Positions 44,607-54,580 of a DNA stretch of 64,000 nt are shown here, one piece after another. The notes beneath the pieces are model-generated. The model was not told the origin of the DNA. It did not search any database and worked only from the letters and a program-made list of their open reading frames with translations. The DNA comes from Anolis sagrei. Its lineage: Eukaryota > Chordata > Lepidosauria > Squamata > Anolidae. The first letter of the stretch is position 1. The number at the start of each line of letters is the position of its first letter. The stretch lies in contig NC_090022.1 of assembly GCF_037176765.1 (NCBI RefSeq), positions 177,487,117 to 177,551,116 of the forward strand, given 5' to 3'. Both the position numbers and the translations under genes were made by a program.

Positions 44607-44609
44607 CTG
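43976..44609. repeat. Large imperfect palindrome with about 190-bp arms
   Basis: The left arm (43976-44161) runs from a hAT left end to gttctgtgtgggatgtattg and through the GTATTGTCGAAGG repeat. The right arm (44356-44609) is the same sequence reversed, with the identical hAT/repeat junction. The centre holds a 135-bp hAT. Confidence 0.85.
44162..44296. mobile_element. 135-bp palindromic hAT MITE, intact
   Basis: cagtgattctcaacctgggg ... ccccaggttgagaaccactg; the whole element is nearly self-complementary (cttcaactcccagaaatcc mirrored by ggatttctgggagttgtag). Perfect 8-bp target duplication ttctagag (44154-44161, 44297-44304). Sister copy at 61089-61223. Confidence 0.95.
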
Positions 44610-44768
44610 TAGATGCTACAGCAGGACTTGTGGGAAAGATTTTGAACTGTTAGGACAGAAGTGAGGAATATTGCAGTTGTTGGATTGAAATGCCCATCAA
44701 GCCTTCTGCAGGGAGGTTATGGGCAGCCCAATCCAGAAACATCAAGAAGGCTCCATGTTCTCCACTTA

Positions 44769-44923
44769 TGAGGCCCCTTCCACACAGCTGAATAAAATCC
44801 CACATTATTTGCTTTGAACTGGAATATATGGCAGTGTGAACTCAGATAACCCAGCTCAAAGCCGATATTGTGGGATTTTTTGCCTTGATATTCTGGGCTA
44901 TATCGCTGTGTGGAAGGGCCCTG
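44769..44923. mobile_element. MITE family 1, whole copy
   Basis: aggccccttccacacagctg ... ttgccttgatattctgggctatatcgctgtgtggaagggcc, inverted halves. Confidence 0.8.
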
Positions 44924-44929
44924 AGTTAG

Positions 44930-45665
44930 GACATAATGAGTTATATTTTTCCTATGACTAGCTTGTATGTTCTTCCTCATTTGCTGTTTTGACCACAGTC
45001 TGATGATGCTTGGCTGCCTGGCCCTAGTAGTCAAACAATGTGACGGCCATTGCCAAATCTGGATCTAGAGTGAATTCTCCTTTCTCTCCCATAACATCAA
45101 AGGTCTAAGATGAATTGACAGTTGCCCGCCCATGCTTCTTGGACACTGGCCAACACGAGATTATCCACAAGGAGAGGAAGAAACAGAAAGTATTGATCAA
45201 TCAATTCCATCATCCACTTTTTGCTATTGTTGGCCAGTGCTTTAGGAAGTTGTGTCCCTTGTCCGTCACAGTCCCTGTAAGAACAGTGCTATCTTGCTAT
45301 TTGCCATGATTTGAATAAATATTAATAGAAAAAGGAACACCCACTCACAACCCAGAAACAGGAAAATCCACTTTTGGTTTAAACCCCCACTCTATTTTTA
45401 TTCCGATAGAAAATGGATATGTTGCCAAGGAGATGAGAATCAGAGGAAGATGTGTGCATATGAGGGTGAGTGCATGTTTTCATAAAGGTATTCCTTGCCA
45501 TTTGCGTTACCTACTTTGTTTGTCGTGCATCACTAACCAAATGCCTGCTACTCAGAGTGGCATTTAGAAAAGAGATGGCATTCTCCATGGCTGAAACATA
45601 TTTGTTGGTGTTTTATGAAAAGTTGTGACACAAAATCAAGAAAAGCAAGGAAGAAGAATGTAAAA
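44930..45665. other. Unassigned intergenic sequence
   Basis: No ORF above noise and no repeat recognised. Confidence 0.55.
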
Positions 45666-45671
45666 CCCCAT

Positions 45672-46158
45672 CCATCTTTGATTGGTTCACAGCTTGGGAG
45701 TGATCCTGGATTTATCGCTGATTCTGGAACCCCAGGTTTCGGCGGTGACCAGGAGAGCTTTTGCACAGTTAAAACTTGTGTGCCAGCTGCACCCGTATCT
45801 TGGGAGGTTAGACTTGGCCAAGGTGGTCTATGCACTGGTTACATCCCATATAGATTACTGCAACGCACTCTACATGGGATTGCCTCTGAAGACTTTTGGA
45901 AGCTCCACCTAGTCCAACGCTCGGCAGCCAGGTTGCTCACAGGAGCGGGGTACAGGGAGCGTACAACTTCCTTGTTGTGCCAGCTCCACTGGCTGCCTAT
46001 TAGCTTCCGGACACAATTCAAAGTGCTGGCCTTGACCTATAAAACCCTAAATGGCTCTGGCCCAGCTTACCTGTCCGAACGTATCTCCCTCTATGAACCC
46101 CCAAGGACCTTAAGATTGTCTGGAGAGACCCTGCTCTCAGTCCCGCCACCAGCAATAA
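45672..46158 (+). mobile_element. L2 LINE, cut by a mariner
   Basis: LGVILDLSLILEPQVSAVTR, YALVTSHIDYCNALYMGLPL, RSAARLLTGAGYRERTTSLL and LRLSGETLLSVPP: L2 RT C-terminus. Stops abruptly at cagcaataatgtgac where mariner sequence begins. Confidence 0.88.
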
Positions 46159-46159
46159 T

Positions 46160-46670
46160 GTGACCCATACGTTCTTGTGAAATGCTGATTATGCTTGAAA
46201 TTTCTCTCTGAGTGATGCGACGATTGTCCTGAATCAATCTGTCAAACTTTTGCTTGTGAAACTCCGTGGTTGCTGTCACAGGATGTCCAACTCTTTATTT
46301 GTCACACAAGTCAGATGTCTTTAAACTTACTCACCCAACGACGCATAGTATTCACATCAACACAAGTACCATAAACAGTTTGCATTCTCTGATTAATCTC
46401 CTTTGGGGTGACACCTTCTGCTGTCAAGAATTCAATGACTGCACATTACTTAAGCCGCATTGACCAACTGTCTGCGCAGGTTTCCATACTTTGCACTTAA
46501 CAACACAACCGTTCAATGCTAAGGCTTCCCACCAAAATGGAACTGCAGAGGAGAATCTACTAAGCAAGCCAGTACCTGCCACATACCAGTACTGCCATCT
46601 TTTGAGGAGTTATGAGGGAGGAGGCATTACTTTTCATTCAACTCTCATACTTTCCTTATCATAAACTTAC
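46160..46670 (-). mobile_element. mariner DNA transposon, N-terminal half
   Basis: The minus strand reads TTEFHKQKFDRLIQDNRRIT QREISSIISISQERMGHII, the helix-turn-helix of a mariner transposase, with upstream KLFM-type residues in broken frames. The outer end (gttgaatgaaaagtaatgcctcctccctcataactcc) is a mariner-type terminus. The catalytic half is absent. Confidence 0.8.
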
Positions 46671-46789
46671 TTTTTGGTGATGGAGAAGTGGTTACCTGCT
46701 TCTATCTATGGTTGTTAAAGCTGGCCTGTTGAGAAAACTGGCAGGAAGAAAATCGTCTCATTTGAGATGTGATGTTGAAGCAGAGTTTC

Positions 46790-46864
46790 AGAAGGTAGCA
46801 TTTCTATTGTCTTTCCATAAGTCACTATGTGACTTATGGAAAGACAATAGAAATGCTACCTTCT
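46790..46864. repeat. Perfect 36-bp inverted repeat with 3-bp loop
   Basis: Arms 46790-46825 and 46829-46864 are exactly complementary (agaaggtagcatttctattg ... ), loop tat. No known element explains it. Confidence 0.97.
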
Positions 46865-46956
46865 GTGCAGGAAATCTCTTTTCTGTATTAAATAAGCTGG
46901 AGGTCTTTTTGAGCAGCACATTTGTTTTCTGTATAGAAAATTATGTTTTCTACCCT

Positions 46957-47262
46957 GTGGTGCAGTGGGTTAAACCGCTGAGCTGCTGAACTTGCTGACC
47001 AAAAGGTTAGCAGCTTGAATCTGGGGAGTGGGGTAAGCTCCCGCTGTTAACCCCAGCTTCTGCCAAGTTCAAAAACATGCAAAAGTTAATAGATCAATAG
47101 GTAACGGGAAGGTAATGGCACTGCGTGCAGTGATGCTGGCCATATGACCTTGGAGGTGTCCGGACAACAGCAGCTCTTTGGTTTAGAAATGGAGATGAGC
47201 ACAAACTCCTAGAGTTGAACATGACTACACTTAATGTCAAGGAGTAATCTTTACCTTTACCT
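46957..47262 (+). mobile_element. SINE type A
   Basis: ccctgtggtgcagtgggttaaaccgctgagc ... ggagatgagcacaaactccta gagttgaac ... aatgtcaaggagtaatctttacc. Slightly shortened internally. Confidence 0.88.
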
Positions 47263-47269
47263 ACACACA

Positions 47270-48270
47270 TTATTTATTTATTTATTTATTTACTTTGCTT
47301 ATATACCGCTGTATCTCAAGCCCGAAGGCGACTCACAGCGGTTCACAAACAGTAAAAACAGTAGAAACAGCAGTGGTTCCATACAACATATAACAATTGA
47401 CTTAACACATTATCCATAAATTACCAATGAGCAATTACAATGCACAATTATTACAAAAAACAACCGTACCCAATCTTCTCATCATCCAAGCGTAGTCCAG
47501 GTTCGTCGTCCATTGTTCCATTCCTATGTTCCATTACCAGATTGCACTAAATTACTCAAACGCCTGCACAAACATCCAGGTCTTCACCTTTTTGCGGAAT
47601 ACCATTAGAGATGGTGCTAGTCTAATGTCCGTGGGAAGGGCGTTCCACAGCCGAGGAGCCACCACCGAGAAGGCCCTATCTCTCGTCCCCGCCAGCCGAG
47701 CTTGAGAAGCAGGCGGGATCGAGAGCAGGGTCTCCCCGGAAGATCTCAAAGTCCTGGTGGGATTATAGGCAGAGATGCGGTCAGATAGGTAGCTTGGGCC
47801 GGAACCGTTTAGGGCTTTAAAGGCCAATGCCAGCACTTTGAATTCAGCCCGGTAGCAGATCGGTAGCCAGTGGAGTTGGCGCAACAGGGGGGTTGTATGC
47901 TCCCTGCGCTCCGTTCCTGTTAAAATCATGGCTGCCGAGCGTTGGACTAGTTGGAGCTTCCGAGCTGTCTTCAAAGGCAACCCCACGTAGAGAGTGTTGC
48001 AGTAGTCTAAACGGGATGTAACCAGAGCGTGGGCTACCGTGGCCAAGTCAGACTTCCCAAGGTACGGGCGCAGCTGGCGCACAAGCTTTAGCTGTGCAAA
48101 TGCTCCCCTGGTCACCGCCGAAACCTGGGGTTCCAGGCTCAGCGATGAGTCCAGGGTCACACCCAAGCTGCGAACCTGCGTCTTCAGGGGGAGTGCGGCC
48201 CCATCCAACACAGGCTGTAACCCTATGCCCTGTTCGGCCTTGCGACTGACCAGGAGTACCTCTGTCTGTT
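47270..48270 (-). mobile_element. L2 LINE with 219-codon open frame
   Basis: 48211-47552 reads [100 protein letters not shown] to the C-terminus VQAFE. The 3' UTR ends in (tttat)n at 47273-47293. 5'-truncated. Best-preserved L2 in the window. Confidence 0.92.
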
Positions 48271-48519
48271 ACATGTAGACAATAAGTCCCAAACTGCAAA
48301 TGGCCTTTAAAACTCCACCATTTTGGCTCATAACAAAGAGAGGAATGATAAAACCAGCTCTTCTTGCCCATAGGAATGAAATTCATGATCCTGTGGCTCA
48401 CAAACTAACTTCCAGTCTCGGGTATACTATCCTATGACCTTCCTATAATCTAAACTGAAGCATGAACACAGTTAGTGGTAAGGTGTTGATGCATTCACTT
48501 GTCCTAAGTTTTTCTAAGA

Positions 48520-48655
48520 TGTATTGTCGAAGGCTTTCATGACTGGAATCACTGGGTTGTTGTAGGTTTTTTCGGGCTATATGGCCATGTTCTAGAAGCA
48601 TTCTCTCCTGACATTTTGCCTGCATCTATGGCAAGCATTCTCAGAGGTAGTGAGG
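48520..48655 (+). repeat. GTATTGTCGAAGG repeat, complete unit
   Basis: atgtattgtcgaaggctttcatgactggaatcactgggttgttgtagg ... ctcctgacattttgcctgcatctatggcaagcattctcagagg. Confidence 0.8.
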
Positions 48656-48659
48656 TTTT

Positions 48660-49505
48660 TCTAACATGTGGTTCAATGGTATTTACATGATAAGATGCAA
48701 AATTTAACTAACAAATTAGTGCCTAACAACCACTTAAATGGAAGTTAAATGCCTGCCCTGAAAGTCTCACGAGAATGAAGTTGGAAAATGCAATCCATGA
48801 TGATTGCTGGCTTCTGATTGATTCCTACATGCGACTCAGAAAGAAATTCTAAGGTTATGAGTTTCAAAATTCAATTTCCTGGGATAAAGATTGTCTGTGA
48901 AGAGTCTGATGGAGAACACAGGAAGATCACCTGGATGCAAATAAACCACCATCTCGTTTCCAAGATCTCTATTACTTGTTGGGTGGAAATCTTTTGACTT
49001 TGAAACTGACTGCATAGTTAGGAGCACGGAAAAACTACAATGAAAAAACTACAACTTTAAAAATCACTATATTTAAAAACAAAACCTGTCCATGACTTCT
49101 GACAGAAATTAAGTATAGGGTTGCTCTAGAAGACCTAGAATTTCCTAGAGGGCCTATAATATTCTAATCTGCAAAAGTTAAATCAGCCGACTGCATTATA
49201 AATATGTTTGGCTCTTTAGTGCTCTCTCTCATTTCACTGATCAAGTATTACCTTAGGGATTTCATTCTAGAATCACAATTCTGAAATGTTAACTTCTGCG
49301 AGTGAATTTAGTTAAAACAAACTAATCAAGTTGCCCACTTAGTTGATAAATTACTTGATTGCAACTTGTACTTACTTCTGAGTATAATTCAATTCTAATA
49401 CACTCTCTTAATACACAGAGTAAACAGAGTGGGAGATACCCACCTATTATAACCTGAGCCAGGTATCTGAATTAAAAAGATCTGGGATTAAGATTCAGGG
49501 AAATA
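48660..49505. other. Unassigned intergenic sequence
   Basis: AT-rich, no family or gene recognised. Confidence 0.55.
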
Positions 49506-49511
49506 AAACTA

Positions 49512-49724
49512 AGATGGGTTGCTGTGAGTTTTTCAGGTTGCATGGCCATGTTTCAGTAGCATTCTTTCCTGATGTTTTGCCTGTATCTGTTGCCTCATTC
49601 CCACAGACCTCTGAACAAACATCTGAGGATGCCTGCCATAGATGCAGGTTAAACATCAGGAGAGAATGCTTCTGGAACATGGCCATACAGCCCCAAAACT
49701 CACAACAACCCAGTGATTCTGGCC

Positions 49725-49725
<1 letters not shown>
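49512..49725. repeat. Inverted pair of the GTATTGTCGAAGG repeat
   Basis: Plus-strand half (gggttgctgtgagtttttcagg ... gatgttttgcctgtatctg, 49515-49595) faces a minus-strand half (catctgaggatgcctgccatagatgcagg ... ccagtgattctggcc, 49620-49725), a hairpin with arms of about 85 bp. Confidence 0.75.
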
Positions 49726-49765
<40 letters not shown>

Positions 49766-49965
49766 CTTTATTTGTACCCCGCCACCATCTCCCCAAAGGG
49801 GACTCAGAGCGGCTTACATGGGGCCAAGCCCAAACAAAAATTACAATATAACAATACAAATTACAATCAAATAAACAACATAACAGTAAAATATAAAACA
49901 TCAAAGCATATAAAACAATATACACAAAACATAGGAACTAAGCATAATGACAACAAATCGACAGC
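49726..49965 (-). mobile_element. L2-type 3' UTR with (TAA)n tail
   Basis: (taa)n at 49726-49763, then tctttatttgtaccccgccaccatctccccaaaggggactc: L2 3' end in reverse. Confidence 0.8.
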
Positions 49966-49997
49966 TAGGAAGGGAAGAGGGGATTGTTGGTAGCATC

Positions 49998-50153
49998 CCT
50001 CTAAAGGCCCTTCCACCCAGCCATATAACCCAGAATATCAAGGCAGAAAATCCAAAACATCAGCTTTGAACTGGGTTATCTGAGTCCATACTGCCATATA
50101 TTGCAGTTCAAAGCAGATAATGTGGGGTTTATTCAGCTATGTGGAAGGGGCCC
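49998..50153. mobile_element. MITE family 1, whole copy
   Basis: taaaggcccttccacccagccatataacccagaatatc ... gggtttattcagctatgtggaaggggcc. Confidence 0.8.
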
Positions 50154-50159
50154 CAGTGG

Positions 50160-51690
50160 GGAGAAAAAATTTTCTCTGGGCTTATATTCTTCTCTTATTT
50201 TTTATTTTTTATTTAAATAGACATACATGTGTGTTTCTTGCGTACAGTGCAATGCTTTCCAGTTATTAGTATTCCAAAATCATTTCTCAGATGATATATT
50301 TTCTTTAAGGGGTCATAGTCTTCTATTTAAATAGTACATATGAATATCATAGGCTTTCATTTAATATCTGCTTCCTCCTTGTCTACAGTCTTATATACAT
50401 TTTTCGTTTGATTTTACATTAAGATGTTGAAGCATTGGTTGCCAATCATTAACATTGTTTTCTAATAGTTCTCTTCTTAATGGTACAGTTATTTTATCCA
50501 TTACTTCTTACTTAGGTGATCCCTCATTGTCCGAGTAGGATAATCTTCCAAGGTGGGTCTGTAGGTGACTGTGGAGCCCTATTCTTGATCTGCAAAATCT
50601 CCCGCAGTGAGGGCATTGGTTTCCAGGTGGAAGGCAGTCCCAATTGGGGTTGGCTTGATGCGCCTTCCTCTTGGCACGTTTCTCTCTTTCGCCCTCCATT
50701 CGTGCCTCTTCAAATTCTGCAGCACTGCTGGTCACATCTGACCTCCAGCTGGAGTGCTCCCAGGCCAGGGCTTCCCAGTTCTCAGTGTCTATGCCAGAGT
50801 TTTTAAGGTTGGCTTTGAGCCCATCTTTAAATCTCTTTTCCTGCCCACCAACTTTCCATTTTCCGTTCTTGAGTTTGGAGTAGAGCAACTGCTTTGGGAG
50901 ACGGTGGTCAGGCATCCGGACAACGTGGCCAGTCCAGCAGAATTGATGGAGGACCATTGCTTCAGTGCTGGTGGTCTTTGCTTCTTCCAGCATGCTGACA
51001 TTTGTCCGCTTGTCTTCCCAAGAGATTTCCAGGATTTTTTGGAGGTAGCACTGATGGAATCATTCCAGAAGTTGCGTGTGACATCTGTAGACAGTCCATG
51101 TTTCGCAGGCATATAGCAGGGTTGGGAGTACAATAGCTTTATAAACAATCACCTTGATATCCCTATGGATGTCCCCGTCCTCAAACACTCTCTGCTTCAT
51201 TCGGAAAAATGCTGCACTCGCAGAGCTCAGGCACTGTTGTATTTCGGTGTCAATGTTGACTTTGGTGGAGAGGTGGCTGCCAAGGGTTTATCCATTATCA
51301 GCAAATCTGTAATGTATTTTTCCCATTCTTCTAAGGGAGGTATCTCTGAGGTTTTCCTGTATCTGGCCTATACTATTCGAGCTGCGACTGTCATGTAGAA
51401 CAATTTTTCCCCTAAATGTTCTTTCTAGTTCTCCATCAAGCATGTTCAAAAGGTACATTTGTGGTGTCATTTTGGAATTTGTGTTTAACATCTTTTCGAG
51501 ATATGCACAAATCTGTTTTCAATAGTTGTTTACTTTGTTACATGTCCACCACGTGTGGTAAAATGGGCCTCTTTCTTTCTCATATTTCCAACATTTGTCA
51601 GTGCAATTATACATCTTGCCTAGTCTCTTTGGAGGGAGATACCATCATAGGTGCATTCTTCTCTTTTTAAATGAGCTAAAGTGGGTGATG
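50160..51690 (-). mobile_element. L1-clade LINE 3' part split by a zinc-finger LINE
   Basis: 51680-51296 reads KMTPQMYLLNMLDGELERTF-type and a CxxC...H tail (cattcctc...catatttccaacatttgtcag) of L1 ORF2. 50160-50507 is the remaining 3' end. The other LINE (50508-51295) lies between, same strand. Confidence 0.75.
50508..51295 (-). mobile_element. Zinc-finger-tailed LINE (Vingi/RTE-like)
   Basis: MLEEAKTTSTEAMVLHQFCW, KNGKWKVGGQEKRFKDGLKA and NQCPHCGRFCRSRIGLHSHL in one frame (50993-50508, 161 codons) with YRCH...LLE upstream in another. The longest of the four copies; 3' end at ggtgatccctc. Confidence 0.83.
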
Positions 51691-51786
51691 AATCTATTTT
51701 GGTAGTCAAGGTTCAGCACCCTGGAAAGCTCCCTAATAGAGTGTGCCTACACCAGGCATGGACAAACTTTAGACCTCTAGGTCAGG

Positions 51787-52199
51787 GGTTCTCAACCTTC
51801 CTCATGCTGTGACCCCTTAATACAATTCCTCATGTTGTGGTGGCACCCCAACCATAAAATTATTTTCCTTCCTACTTCATAACTGTCATTTTGCTACTGT
51901 TATCAATTGTAATGTAAATATCTGATCGACAGGATGTATTTTCATTCACTAGACCAAATTTGGCACAAATACCCAATATGCCCAAATGTGAACACTGGTG
52001 GAGTTTGGGGAAAATAGTCCTTGACATTTTGGGAGTTGTAGTTCACCTACAATCAAAGAGCATTCTGAACCCCACCAACGAGAGAACTGGGCCAAACTTC
52101 CCACATAGAACCCCCATGACCAACAGAAAATACTGTGTTTTCTGGTGATCTTAAGTGACCCCTCTGACATTCCCTCATGACCCCTCCAGGGGTCCCGAC
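51787..52199 (-). mobile_element. Charlie-like hAT, reverse orientation
   Basis: caggggttctcaaccttcctcatgctgtgacccc ... ctcatgacccctccaggggtcccgac. It carries one copy of the shared internal module (51990-52130). Left terminus lost at 52199. Confidence 0.85.
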
Positions 52200-52449
52200 A
52201 TATAATCCAGTTCAAAGCAGATAATGCGGATTATCTGCTTAGAAGATCTGGATTATATGGCAGTGTAGAAGGGGCCTAAGGCTGGATTTACACAGCCATA
52301 CAAGATCCAGATTATCTGCATTGAACTGGATTATCTGGCAGTATAGACTCATATAATCCAGTTCTAAGCAGATAATGGTTAGATGATCTGGATTATATGG
52401 CAGTGTAGAAGGGGCCTGATTGATATGGTCGGTTTTCCAAGGTGTCCTT
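52200..52449. mobile_element. Two family 1 MITEs and the left copy of a 189-bp direct repeat
   Basis: 52200-52277 is a MITE end; 52283-52418 is a second, whole MITE. 52261-52449 recurs at 53519-53707, on the other side of a BovB. Confidence 0.85.
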
Positions 52450-53518
52450 GTTGTTCATTCGTTCAGTCGTCTCCGACTCTTCGTGACCTCATGGACCAGC
52501 CCACGCCAGAGCTCCCTGTCGGCCGTCACCACCCCCAGCTCCTTCAAGGTCAGTCCAGTCACTTCAAGGATGCCATCCATCCATCTTGTCCTTGGTCGGC
52601 CCCTCTTCCTTTTGCCTTCCACTTTCCCTAGCATCATTGTCTTCTCCAGGCTTTGCTGTCTCCTCATGATGTGGTCAAAGTACTTCAACTTTGTCTCTAG
52701 TATCCTTCCCTCCAGTGAGCAGCCGGGCTTTATTTCCTGAAGTGTGGACTGGTTGGATCTTCTCGCAGTCCAAGGCACTCTCAGGACTTTCCTCCAACAG
52801 CACAGCTCAAAAGCATCTATCTTCCTTCGCTCAGCCTTCCCTAAGGTCCAGCTCTCACATCCCTAGGTGACTACAGGGAATACCATGGCTTTGACGAGGC
52901 GGATCTTTGTTGCAAGTCTGATGTCTCTACTCTTTACTATTTTATCGAGACTGGACATTGCTCTCCTCCCAAGAAGTAAGCGTCTTCTGATTTCCTGGCC
53001 ACAGTCTGCATCTGCAGTAATCTTTGTGCCTAGAAATACAAAGTCTGTCACGGCCTCCACGTTTTCTCCCTCTATTTCCCAGTTGTCAATCATTCTTGTT
53101 GCCATAATCTTGGTTATTTTGATGTTTAGCTGCAACCCGGCTTTTGCGCTTTCTTCTTTCACCTTGATTAGAAGGTTCCTCAGCTCCTCCTCGCTTTCGG
53201 CCATCAGAGTGGTGTCATCTGCATATCTGAGGTTGTTAATGTTTCTTCCAGCAATTTTCACCCCAGCTTTGCATTCCTCAAGCCCCACACACCTCATGAT
53301 GTGTTCTGCATACAAGTTAAAAAGGTTGGGTGAGAGGATGCAGCCTTGCCGTACGCCTTTCCCAATCTTGAACCAGTCTGTTGTTCCGTGGTCAGTTCTG
53401 ACTGTTGCTACTTGGTCCTTGTACAGATTCCTCAGGAGAGAGACAAGGTGGCTTGGTATGCCCATCCCACCAAGAACTTGTCACAATTTATTATGATCCA
53501 CACAGTCAAAGGCTGTGT
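52450..53518 (-). mobile_element. BovB LINE, 1069 bp, between 189-bp direct repeats
   Basis: The minus strand starts within KAFDCVDHNKL (AFDC...), then MGIPSHLVSLLRNLYKDQVA, FKIGKGVRQGCILSPNLFNL, NINNLRYADDTTLMAESEEE (YADD active site intact) and PWTARRSNQSTLQEIKPGCS to KSRRRLNE. Frames are open for 200 codons (53465-52863) and 107 codons (52778-52455), with one or two breaks between. 5'-truncated in the RT domain; 3' tip gttgttcattcg on plus. Confidence 0.95.
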
Positions 53519-53707
53519 CAGTGTAGAAGGGGCCTAAGGCTGGATTTACACAGCCATACAAGATTCAGATTATCTGCATTGAACTGGATTATCTGGCAGT
53601 ATAGACTCATATAATCCAGTTCTAAGCAGATAATGGTTAGATGATCTGGATTATATGGGAGTGTAGAAGGGGCCTGATTGATATGTTCGGTTTTCCAAGG
53701 TGTCCTT
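53519..53707. repeat. Right copy of the 189-bp direct repeat
   Basis: Same length and sequence as 52261-52449 with three differences (c/t, c/g, g/t). Contains a whole family 1 MITE. Confidence 0.95.
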
Positions 53708-53739
53708 AGCCACTTGAGAATATGGAGGACCAACTGTGG

Positions 53740-54230
53740 AACCAGCACGACTCTTTTCCTTCCCGCGCAGGCGCACTAGCCCTGCCGTAGCCTTCGCCCC
53801 GCCTTCTGCCGAGCAGACACCGGGGGGCCAATCAGGAGGCCGGTGGGCGTGGCCTCCCCGGGGCTGTACACAGCCACCACGTGGAGCATGCCAGTGGCCC
53901 CCGAGACAGCGGCGGAGGCGGACGTGTTGGCGGAGCCAGAGCGCGGGAAACGCCGCTGCAGGGAGCCATGCCGCCTCTTCTCCCTTCCCGTGGGGATCCT
54001 AAGTGAAATAACACCCAAACACCCCACTTCACGTTGCCTTCATTGCAAGGCCAAGCCGGTGCTGTTGTTGCGGCTGCAGGAAGGGCGCGCTGCCTCTCTC
54101 TCCTCCCTTCCTCCCTCCGGCTGGCCTTTCCCCGAAGCCCTGCTGCAGAGGACTGCGGATCGGAGCCGGGATGGAAGCATGGCACCGGAACCGGCGTCGC
54201 CAAAGCGGCAGGGTAAGAGAGCAGCCCCTC
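53740..54230 (+). promoter_or_regulatory. DUSP9: CpG island, candidate DUSP9 promoter and non-coding exon 1
   Basis: Dense CpG in an otherwise CpG-poor window. It has an NRF1-like gcgcaggcgca (53765-53775), a CCAAT box (53828-53832), a GC-box-like gggcgtgg (53845-53852) and a CACGTG. A strong donor, CAGG then GTAAGA, puts a possible exon end at 54212. It lies 5.3 kb upstream of the DUSP9 start codon, and human DUSP9 is known to have a non-coding first exon. ATGs here (53888, 54179) would be upstream ORFs or belong to an unrecognised gene. The 54179 ATG has a good Kozak context and gives 11 codons to the donor. Confidence 0.5.
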
Positions 54231-54580
54231 ATCCGGGGATCCTCCTCTTGCGGGGCTTCCTGAGCGCCTCCCCCCCCCCCCCCCCCCAGTGCTTTGCCTC
54301 TTCTGTGTTTGGGACTTCAATTCCCAGTAACCTGAAGGTTGGAAAGGCCTGTGTATAAGGAATCTGTGGAGGAGATAGTTGTAGTATTCCCTGCTTCAGA
54401 GATGGATGATCATAATGCATGGCATTCCTTTGGCTCTCTTTACAGACTGAGAAAATGCAGGCAATAGCAAGGCCTATTGAAATGAATGGCTCCTGGCCTG
54501 AGAATGCCATAGAGATATGCTGAAGGCCTAAAGAAGGACATGGTTTGTCTGATGTGGGCACTGTATGATACTGGCCCACA

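Noticed and set aside
46708-46989. 93-codon frame spanning the hairpin, possible domesticated transposase
   Set aside because: Part of it translates both arms of the palindrome and it runs into a SINE; resemblance to known proteins is too weak.
47552-48211. 219-codon frame as a host gene
   Set aside because: L2 LINE C-terminus with L2 3' UTR and tail.
53832-54358. Open frames of 160-170 codons across the CpG island on both strands
   Set aside because: GC-rich DNA is poor in stop codons. The frames run through a splice donor and show no known domain. Kept only as possible upstream ORFs.
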